Positions 27,158-44,200 of a stretch of 64,000 bases of DNA are shown piece by piece. The stretch lies in contig VWZS01003947.1 in the NCBI GenBank assembly GCA_013397075.1, forward strand, positions 1,239,322 to 1,303,321, written 5' to 3'. Under the pieces are notes generated by a model. The model saw only the letters and a program-made list of their open reading frames with translations, was not told the DNA's origin and did no database searches. Source of the stretch: Rhabdornis inornatus. Taxonomy: Eukaryota; Chordata; Aves; Passeriformes; Rhabdornithidae. The translations under genes and the position numbers were made by a program. The first letter of the stretch is position 1. Every line of letters begins with the position of its first letter.

Positions 27158-27625
27158 CACAGAATCAATCAAGTTGGAAAAGACCTCTGAGATCATCGAG
27201 CCAGAGCTTTGACAACACCTTATCAACTAAACCATGGCACTGAGTGCCATGTCCAGTCTTAAACGCCTCCAGGGACGGTGACTCCACCTCGGGCACCTCC
27301 CTGGGCAGCCCATTCCAACATCCAATCTCCCCTTCTGTGGAGAAATGTCCATCCTAAACCAATGCTCATCCTAAACCTCCCCTAGTGCAGCTTTAGACTA
27401 CGTGCTCTTGTCCTGTCGCTGGTTGCCTGGGAGAAGAGGCCGACCCCCATGATGCTGTAACCTCCTCTCAGGCAGCGCTACAGGGTGAGAAGGTCTCCGC
27501 TGAGCCTCCTTCTCCCGGCTAAAGCCCAGCTTCCTCAGCCGCCCCTCACAGGACCCATACATCCTCCAGACTCGTCCCCAGCTCTGTTTCCCTTCTCCGG
27601 ACTCGCTCCAGCACCTCAGCGTCTC
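27158..27625 (-). mobile_element. CR1 LINE fragment (3' end) beside the RPL5 promoter
   Basis: On the minus strand it reads as a well-preserved CR1 3' region. The 5' side has the block GGCTGAGGAAGCTGGGCTTT followed by AGCCGGGAGAAGGAGGCTCA; the 3' side is near a TGATTCTGTG-type tail at about 27158-27172. It is 5'-truncated, as usual for CR1. Its GC-rich part runs into the RPL5 CpG island, ending roughly 260 bp upstream of the inferred transcription start. Confidence 0.9.
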
Positions 27626-27882
27626 TCCTGAAGTGACGGGCCCCAGCGGGAGGCAGTGCTGGCGGTGTAGGGGCACCCGCGGGGCTCCGGGGCCGTGGTC
27701 CGGGGGCTCGGCGGGGCTCGGCGGCACCGCAGGGAGCGCTCCCGGTGGGAGCTGCCCGTTCCCGGCGGCGCTGCTCGGACTGCCCGCGGTCGGTCCGCCG
27801 GGCCGGCAGGGGGCAGCAGGGGGCGCGCGCGGCCCCGCCCCGCAGGGCAGGGCAGGAGCTGCGGCTGCGCGGCGCGCGCGGC

Positions 27883-34395
<6,513 letters not shown>

Positions 34396-37300
34396 GACCA
34401 GCTTATTTATATATTTTATAAAAATAGAGAATATTTTTTATGATCTAAATGTTCTGTACCTGAAAGGGTTTTTTTCTCCCCTCTCAAAGTACTGTGAATT
34501 GAATTTTCAGAGAAGAGAGGTGACAGACTCCAAAGACCAAGGCTGCTGCATCAGAATTACTTCTATAAGAATGAGAAGGAAGTTAATTGGATTAATTTTT
34601 GGCATGGTTAGTATCAAGGACTAAGTATAAGAGCTTGCTGCTTCTAACTAGAGAAAGATGTAATTTTTTTTTTAAAGGCTGTACCTGTCCTTTATAATTC
34701 TTTCAGCATACTTCATGTTTGGGGGGGATGTCTGGATGATAGAAAAAAAGTTTTTTTCCTAAAAAACAGGTTCTAAAGCCTCTGCCCAAAGGTAACTGAA
34801 GGCTTTCAGGCACTTCTCACCTCCAAGCTTTGGCTGCTACTGAAACAGGCACTGTCTTGAGCTGAATACTTCACATGGTTTAGTTGAGTTGCGTATATGG
34901 GGTAGGTACAGAGGCCTTGTTAAGGAAACTTTAATGAGACTCCCTAGCAGTTACATACCAGAGTCTTTCCCCTTGACTCCCCACACACTCACCACACAGC
35001 CAGACCACGTTCCCTTCCAGTTCACCCCTAGGGTTCACTTAGCAGAACCCACAACATCCCGTTCCACAAGGCAGTTTATTCCTGCAGGAATAAACTGGAG
35101 ATGCAGGAACAACTAGAGATGGTCCCTCTGAGGAGCCCCCCTGGGCTTTTATACCCTCACACTCCCCCCCTTCCCCTGATGGCTGTCTCCACCTCCTCAG
35201 TCCTGCCTCCCCTCTCCGTGTCCATTTACCTCAGCCATCAGCAGCTTTCATCCCCTTATCCTGAACGGTGGCTCCCACCCAGAGCCCAGTCTGTGTTTCC
35301 TTCTGCAGCCTGCAGGCTGAGCCACCTGGAAGTGAAGTATTCCTCACCAGCCTTGTCCTGCCCTGGTCCTTTGCCTCCTCCCTCTCAGTTTCATGGCCAC
35401 TTATGTGTGCCACTAGGTTTCCCATTAGACTCAGAGAAACTGTTTGCACAGTTTATAAACACCAGTTGAGTTGGCTCCATGGAGGAATGTTTTGCTCTAA
35501 GATACTGGTAGTTGATGTAAATACTGCTATTGAAAAAAAGAGACCTGTGATTTACTGTAAACAAAAAGTGTATTTTTTTTCCAATGAAAGCTTCAACTTG
35601 ATGCAACAGTAATAAAAATGAAGATTCTGTACAACAAACTGCGCTATTAAACATTCTCCAGTTAAGATACCAATGTCATTGGGTATTTTAAGTAATCTCT
35701 GCCCAAATAGCAGTCACTGTCAGATTTTTTTACCAAGAACATGACCACTTGACACTTTTAGTGCATTGCTGGTTACAAATACTTATTAGCTCATAGTTGG
35801 AGCACATTAGCAAGTTCAAGACAATAGTTAGCATGAGCATAGTATTTCTTAAACTAAAAGGCTGATGTTCACAAAACAATCCTAACCCAAGCTGCATATT
35901 ATTACATCTGGTATGGAGAAATTACTTTATTGTGGTTCTGTACTTCAGTGTCATCATTCTAGGAATGATTTAAGACAGGATACCTAGAGCAGTTAAAGCT
36001 TGTTCTTACCTCTGCTGAAAATGAATTAAGGGGCCAGGATTCAGAAGTATACAGATGACTGCCATTGAAATCATAAAGATTGAACAACTTTATACCTAAA
36101 GCATTTATAAATTAAACATTCAGCAGGTAAGTATTGAGCATGTATTCAGGTGTATTATGGACATCCAATTCTGCATAATTATGAACACAGATGTAAATCT
36201 GAAAAATACAAGGGTGCAGATGAGAGGTGGTAGAGTGGTCACGCTTTGTTGAGTGCCAGGATCAGGTGATGTTTGTTTATTCTCGACTTGAATCTTAGCA
36301 GTGACTCATAGATGCTACTAGAAAAAAAGAATAGTAACACACTGCAGCTCACTTAGTAACAGCTAGGAATGAGCTGGAAAATACCTCAGGCTCCCATTTG
36401 AGCAATATTGCACAATCCTGAACAATCCAGCTTGTCTTAAAATTCAGGTCTAGCTCTTGCTTATATATTTCCTGCAGTAGTTAAGAAAATGGAAGTGCAG
36501 GTCTGTAGCTAAATGTGGAAGGACAGTAAAGAGGCAAGACTATCCTCAACTATTAATTGTTTCTCCTGTCATACATCAGATTCCTACACTATGCAAACTT
36601 CCTTTTTTAACTGGTTGGACACATCTGCTATTCAGTATTTTTAAAAATTAAGTTCAGTTTTCATACTAGCTTAGTTCACAAACTTGCTTTTCACTATTTG
36701 CTACAGCTTAATTTGAGTTAAAGGTTTCCACTGAAGGTGTTGCTGCAAACCATACAGATGACTAAGAAAGAATATTCTAAAATTCTTGGCTGCCACAGGG
36801 CTCACCATACAATGACTTAATTAAAAATGTTGAACTACTTAAACATTCAAGACGTAAGCATGAGGTAACAATGTGTAAACAGAATCTGATTTGTCTCATA
36901 CTACAACCTATCCATTTTTGAATAAAATTCTAATTTTCCACAGTTAAAAAAGTTATTTAATGTGCAAATTCTGCCATGCCAAGGTATTAGTAAACTTCAA
37001 TCTCACAGTTCAGTTTATTCATAACAGCAGCTTAGACTTGGACACATTACTTGCAGTAGTGGTGATTCTTCATAAAACTGCTTAGGAAAAAAATCCTCTG
37101 CAGGTATTTCACAAGTGAGCAGTGTTTTTCACAGAAATGGAAGATGTTCCCTCAGCTGATGTGATGGCACAGTGAACACTTTGATCCTGTTCAAGATCTG
37201 ACAAAGTGCACAGAACAGTCAAGCATGCAGAGTTCTTGTTTCCATAACACAGCACTGAACACTAGAAGGAGTGTGGCATGTTAATTCTTTGAGAAGCCCT

Positions 37301-37450
37301 GTCATGAGTTACTGAAGGGCAGGACTGAAAGAACCATTAATAAAATCTGAGTAAAGAAATATCTTTTAAAAAGGTGCAGATTGTTTTTATCAAATGTCTT
37401 AGGCCACCGCTAGTGGCAGGCATCAATATTCTCTTCTGCTGGTGGAGAAG
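34396..37450 (-). other. Convergent 3' region between RPL5 and DIPK1A, including the DIPK1A 3'UTR
   Basis: RPL5 ends at about 34390 and the DIPK1A stop codon is at 37451, so most of this stretch is expected to be the DIPK1A 3'UTR read leftward. A C/T-rich block at about 34960-35460 is more GC-rich than its surroundings. A 26-bp palindrome with AATAAA on both strands lies at 35072-35097. Confidence 0.6.
35072..35097 (-). terminator. Palindrome carrying AATAAA on both strands, candidate DIPK1A poly(A) signal
   Basis: A perfect 26-bp palindrome with half-site CAGTTTATTCCTG. It places AATAAA at 35089-35094 on the plus strand and at 35075-35080 on the minus strand. If used by DIPK1A it would give a 3'UTR of about 2.4 kb. 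Use is inferred from position only. Other TTTATT motifs nearer the stop (for example at about 37012) are alternatives. Confidence 0.4.
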
Positions 37451-38263
37451 TTACGAATCATTTGTATGAGAAATTTTCTTCCACAGTAAAGTTTTTAAGT
37501 TATTGAGTATTAAAGAATGCTCCATTTCCATCTGATGTGCTGTGACTTTCAGGGCAATGCACAAGTACAGTTGTTTCTCTAGTTCTTCATGGATATCAGA
37601 AGGAGCACCACGAAGCAGATAGTCTTTAAGGAGCTGACAAGCTTTTGCTAAGTTTGGCTGAATTACTTCAGTGGTACATCTCATTTTGCTTTGGTCACAT
37701 AGTGTTCTACAGTCTGTACCATAAATGCAGTCCAAATCTGAGTCACACTGACGATCTTTGATTATTTCCTTCAAATTAATTTCTGGCACTATTTTTCTCA
37801 TGTCCATCATCTTCAAATCATATTTATCATTATATCCCAAGTTTTTGGCACTTGTATCACACATAAGAAAGTTTCCGTAAGGTCCATGGAAAATATCTTC
37901 CACAAATTCTAAAAGCCCTATAGCTATTTTTGCCTTTCTTGGCCATGATGGAGTGAACCACTGGTCCATGCTTCTTCTGAAGCCAGAGGGAATGAGCAGT
38001 TCTATAATCCATGGAAGGCTGATTCCATAGAGAGAGGTATATTCAACTCTTTCGGTCACATAGAGATCCCCACAAAAGCCTATCAGCTTGGGAGTATGCT
38101 CTTTATCCTGCAAGATCACCATTAACAGAAACTCTTCTAGCTGCAGAAGTGCCCATGCAGATTTTGCCTCTGGCAAAGAGACTCTTCCATCTTTGTTTCC
38201 ATCAGCGAAAGACAGGATGAGATTAACCAGTTCTGAAAGATTTCCTTGTTCACCCAGTTTTGC
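37451..38263 (-). CDS. DIPK1A: DIPK1A exon 5, EF-hand-like loop and kinase-like domain
   Basis: 813 nt: 270 codons plus stop. Starts AKLGEQGNLSELVN, contains the EF-hand-like loop within its first 35 codons, and ends KKISHTNDS. It is a single large terminal exon, as in human. Confidence 0.98.
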   Translation of the reverse strand, partial: AKLGEQGNLSELVNLILSFADGNKDGRVSLPEAKSAWALLQLEEFLLMVILQDKEHTPKLIGFCGDLYVTERVEYTSLYGISLPWIIELLIPSGFRRSMDQWFTPSWPRKAKIAIGLLEFVEDIFHGPYGNFLMCDTSAKNLGYNDKYDLKMMDMRKIVPEINLKEIIKDRQCDSDLDCIYGTDCRTLCDQSKMRCTTEVIQPNLAKACQLLKDYLLRGAPSDIHEELEKQLYLCIALKVTAHQMEMEHSLILNNLKTLLWKKISHTNDS

Positions 38264-41200
38264 CTAAAAGCAACAAACGAAAAAGATTAGGTATGACTTC
38301 ATTAACTGCCCCCAATCCATCTGTCACTCTGCCTCCTGTTACTCTCCTTCTATACGGATAACTGGGTATGTTCTGGTTTTCATTGGTTATGGATGTAACA
38401 GGACCTGCCATCAGCTGCCTGCAGAGCTCCCTTTTTGTTCTGTTTTCATAGGCACCGAACATACAATCCTCTGAAAGTACTGCCTTTCTTTGCACTTCAA
38501 AATGCAAATATTAAAATTCAATTGTTGTTCTTGTTTGGCTCAGTCTTTAGAAAAATTTTATCAAGTAGCTTGTTCAATATTCTCTAAGAAGAAGTGCACA
38601 GAATTCAAAAGTTTAGATCAGGTTTAGTTTTCAGCTGATTAGGAATCAGGAATTAGGAATGATATTATCAACCACATTTTGTCCGATTATTAAGAGTACC
38701 GAGACAAAACTGAGTACAAACCCCATAATTACACTGAAATGCTTAATTTTGTTATTTGATGTAACCACCTCCATTGTAGGACTACAGAGTAAGAAGCCAT
38801 TGCTGGAATCAGAACTGTTCCATTTTCAGCTAGGCAGATCAACTTTTTCCGAATTGTCCTAAAAACTGTGCTAATGCACCTGCTGCTCACCATTGTTAGA
38901 GACAAGGCTGCTGTAGTGCATAACAAACTGTCATCAGCCTTACATCATGTTTTCTATACCAGTACTAGCAAAATCTATAGACATACAAGATGAATGCCAG
39001 CTTCCATCATTTAAAGAGTAAGGGAAAAACCCTGAAAATTAGTTCCTTCAAACTTCAAGATAAGCACCTCTGGGAGGAACTATTTTTGTGCTGATTATTT
39101 TTCTAGCATACCCTTGAACAAGGCTCATACAAAAGGGTATTCTCTGCAGCTTCAAGAAAACAAGCCTTTCTGTCAAAATAGAATAAATAAGAATATACTT
39201 ACCTTAAAAAGACCATATACCATTTCTTTGAATTTCTCAACAGTGGTTCCTCTTGTTGGTTTATCAAATAGGACTATTTCCTTCCTTGGTTCTGGGTCAG
39301 TACCAAAATCAAGTTGAGCAGCTTCTTCCATCTGGCATTTTATGACACTTTGCAGATTTCCCCAGATTCCTAAATAGATCTATGCAGAAAAAGAAGGGGA
39401 AAGGTATAAAACACTGTAGAAACACTTAATCTGAGGACCACCTGTCCTCCAGCCACTGCTTCAAGAGTCAAATGGCAACACAGATCAGAAACTGAATCCT
39501 GTGTGCAGACAATGAATATGGCAATTTGAAAAATGGTAGCTTCAAAGACAACCCACTGCTGCAGGTGCTTCAGAGACACTGCACTGTCAAAAAACAGACA
39601 GCTTCCCAAGCAACAGATTGGCATCACTGCCACCTTTGCATCGTTTCTTGAGAGGCTGCTGCTTCTATTGGGGATGCAGAACAGCAGAGAAGCAGTGTGA
39701 TGTACAAACTATGCACATTTTGCCAAACTGTGGAAGAAAGGTTTCAGCATATATTATATATGTTGCCAAAATACATGTAGTATAAAATAACCAAATAGCC
39801 CTCTACAAACAGGACTAATTTATATTACAGTATATAGGTGCATATTATATATAATAATTTATATTACAGTGTATCTTCTCTGTATATATATATCTATATA
39901 TACACACACACACTCACACACTCTGCCTGTCACAGCAAATAAAGTCTGAAATAATCTGTATTAAACAGATTCAACTTGCTGACCCTAAGGTCTACCTGAC
40001 ATTACAGACAACGACATTTCAGTGGGAAATAATAAAACTACGTTGGATGAGTAAAGCTTTACCTGGTTATTGGGCTTTGTTGACAAACATTTTCCAAAAT
40101 ACAATGTTTCTTTAGCACAAAGACTGCTACATGCTGACCCATCAATAACACCAGTCTTGTATTTATCACACTGAAACAAACAGGGAGAAAAATATTTAAC
40201 AAATTGCCTAAGAAAGGAGGCAATGATTGTATCGCTTCCAACACCTGAGTCTTGAAAGAAAAACCTAAGAAAAAGTTTTAATAACCCTATGCCAAAATAA
40301 GGTTAAGAGAGACAACTGGTTTTATCTGTAACTGAAGTTGTAATCTTACTGCAGCATGATGGAATATGAGAATTTGATTAAATCACGTGTGGCACTGACT
40401 GAATTAGTCAAACACTTCAGAAAGCTGTACTAAATATACTTACTATTGTTTTCCTGCAGTCATGTCCTCTGCACAGTTCTGTGTATGTGGAGTACTGGAC
40501 ATACATAATCCAGCTGCCTACAAACACTACTAACCAGGAGATGAAGAGATACTTGATCCGCACATATGACAGACGGACCTAGAGCACACAGAGACAAAAT
40601 ATTGTTTGTAATTCACTGAGCAGCAGTAAACATCATTTACTGCTTCATCTTTAAGGAATTTGACTACCACAGTGATAAAATAAGCAGATGCATTATATGG
40701 AACATTTGCTTCCTTCAGTGAGCAAAACTGACAGCGGAGGTCCATTTGACTTATGAAAGTGGAAGGAAAATTGAGATATAAGTAAATAGAAGAAAAGGAG
40801 TCAGACCCTCACAGGGCAAGCCAGACTGCAGGAACCAATTTGATCAAAATCATAAACTCCCAGAGCTCAAGTGAGTGCACGTTTCTCTAATACCAGTTAC
40901 CTATGTTCCACTCATGGTAAATCAAATCCAACAGACCAGGAATGTGGTAAAAAAATAATCTGTGGTAATGTATAAATATGTAAGATAGAGATACAATGAG
41001 GAGGGTGGATATCAGGGTCAGGTTCCATGTGCTGAAGTCTCCCACTCCTTCCGTATACATTATACACCATTAATTATGCAAATAAAATTCTTCTGTACTA
41101 GCCTCACCTTCACCTTCCCACAACTGTATGCAAACTTCCCTGTTGTTTCTGTGGCCTCACAAATAGAGTTTTCACAGGGCAGAAGGAAAAACTATTTATA

Positions 41201-44200
41201 AATGAAGAACTGAGAGAGAGCTAAGTGTCTTACAAAGTAGGAGGGATGTTTTGATCTTTTCCTTCCTTTTCTTTTTTTTTTTTTTTCCTCCTCAGAGTCT
41301 GGTATGCTAACAGGTTGATTTTCATACATCAGGATCAGAAACTAATTAGAAGATGAGGTTCAGCTTTAGCAGCAGGATATAAGGAAAATGCATGAGGGTA
41401 GCTATATTTGGTCAGTATAAGATCCATTTCTATCAGTATCCTGATCTTCAGCCATAGCTATAAAAAGATGCTATCAAAGACTGATTACACATATTATATA
41501 TACCAAGTGTTTTCCTAGTTTCCTCTAGAAGAACTTGCTAAATCAGATGTGATACTCTGTATTTAGTAAATCTCAAAATCATTCATCTTTCACCAATTTA
41601 CCCAGATCCCCTTTAAAATCCACATAAGCTTTTAGTATCCACAACAAACTTTAGCAATTAATTCACAGGTCTACTAGCCACTACCACAGTCAGGGACTGA
41701 ACTTTATTTTGCCAAAGTCTGATTCATATTAGCTTTGTTTGAGACCCCCTAGTTCATGTATTGGGAGAAAAGAATGAACAATCTCTGTCTACTCTGTCCC
41801 CATCTGACATGACTTTGTAGGCCTCCATAACACACCTCTCTGTGGTGTAATCTCTTTTCCAAATTGACAGGTCCTAACTTGACTGTTCATCATAGAGAAA
41901 TTATTCCATATGTCTGGAAAAGGTTCCAAGAAAGGTAGTAATGATGAGCAATCTTGCCATCACATACATACACAGAACTGCAGCAAATGCAAATAAGTAA
42001 ATTTTTTGAACTAGAAAGATTGCATTAATTAATTAATATTTATTCAAATATAACAAACAACCAGCATGCATTACATCCTTTCTCTTGGAAACAACATATC
42101 CAGCAAAAGTCAGTTTCAGAAGACCCAAAGGTGATTCCAGTCCATGAAGCTGTGATCCTGCCACATGCCTCAGCTGTGCATCCCTATTCCTTCATATCTT
42201 CACACACACTCACTTGACAGTCTTAAAACTACCTGGTTAAAAAAAGAGAGCTAAAATTTACTCTTTATTCCAGTGATTTTTTTTTTTTAGAGACAGGTTT
42301 TATAATTTTGGGGTTTTTTAAAGCTATTTCTAATAACCCTGTTATGTAGCAGAACTTGAAGCACAGAAAACTACTGGTAAAATCTGGGGAAGATCAACAG
42401 AAATAAAACTGACAATTTTAGGGAGAGCTGTTTCATGTGTAAAAACTGCTTGGGAACCAAAGTTTCTGGGACAACAAACCTTGTTCATTCCTCAGAGTTT
42501 CTTGCTGAATCCTGCCGTGAACCTTTATAATACACTTTAAACCAAAGTGCTGTTTAACAAAATGTTGTATTATTGTATACATTTAGTACAACCTCAGAGA
42601 CCAGCAGTGGCCTGCAAGCCTCAGGCCAGCTGCAGAATACTGACTATTCTCCCAGTACAGATACTGTATATCCTGTCCTCCTCCTTAGGCAAAAAGAAAA
42701 TATACTTGAGACCAAAAATCCTCCCCAAATGCCATCTGACTACATCATGTGTTTGGCAGGAAGTTCCAGAGAAGCTAGATTTATTTTGAGCTCAGCACTG
42801 TGCCAATGGAGTCGTGCAGCTTTTGACTTGCAAAGGCTGCCCAGCCAGTTCAGAGCATAGACAGCAGCATCCCTCTGCTTACAGACAACCAAGGTTCCAC
42901 TCTCTGCTTCAAAGGGAATTACTTTTCTAATAAGGACTTCCTCATCCTGTTCAGCAAAAGGTATGATCATTATTTGATTTCTTCCTATATATTCCCCTAC
43001 CAAATTTTCATTTTCTCCCCAGAATGGGTCTGTGAGCATAGACACACTTACCTCACCTGGCACATGCACACACTGCCCTGATGCGGGGACAGGGCTTTCC
43101 TGAGCTGCTTTGGTCACGCAGGTGATGCATCCTGAACACAAGGACTTAAACCTGCTCATTTCTGAGCAAGAAATCCCAGAGTCCCAGACAGCATTTAGAG
43201 AACAACACATATAGATGGACTCTGTTTGAAACTGTGAAAAACTGCCAGGAAACTTGTCATAAGAACATTTTTAGGGCAACAGAATGACTGAGAGTTCCAA
43301 AATTAACAAAAAAAGGAAGAAAGTATTCAAAACAAGGAAACAGTTTCTTTTTTCAACTCTGCTGTTCCATCAAGACCTAAATATGAGCCAGGGAAGGCAA
43401 GAATGAGGGAAGCACTTGCCATGCTTGATGTTACAGATTCAACTTCTTCCATCACTTACATATTCTGCTAAGTCATGTGCACTGAATAATAATTAGACAC
43501 TCATCCCCTGAAATAGAACTGGAAAACCACTTCCAGCAAAACTCAAGCCTGGATGCATTCCAAAGCATATGGAGAGTAGTGAATCAACATGCAACATATA
43601 ACTTGACAGATTTTTGGTGAGTGTACTTTTTATTTAAAACACTTTTATGGTTAAAGAGTATGAAAGTGTTTCTTTGTTTAATAGTACAGAGAGCTTAATT
43701 CTGGGAAGTATTACATATAACCATAGTGTAGTAATCTTCTCCAAATCAGTTGCTCACTCCATTTGCCTTACATGCCTGCAATAGAAAAGGACAGATGAAA
43801 AAAAGTAGGCCAATCATGTTAGAAATAATTTTGTTCTCTGTTCAGGTTGATTTGTCTATCACAGGAGGCACTTCAGGTAGGCTGACATGATGTCTGAGAG
43901 CATTAGCCCACACTGTGTTGGATGCCAGGAGCAGGACATATTCACGTCTTTAAAAGCAGACAGTGCATGCTTATGATTATGCCAATGTCTTGAATTATTT
44001 TGTATCCTGAGTAACCAAAGAGAGGAAACAGAGCTGAGGTATCTTTTGAAATAAAATAATGACCAAGATGGAAAATGGGACATCTCTCCTTAAAAGGTTA
44101 AGCAAAGCAGAAGGGATTAAAATCTTAGAGCAAAGAGATTATTTAGGAAATTTCTGCTATGTGGGGCTTTAAACTTACTTATTCTTTGGCCCTTCAAAGA

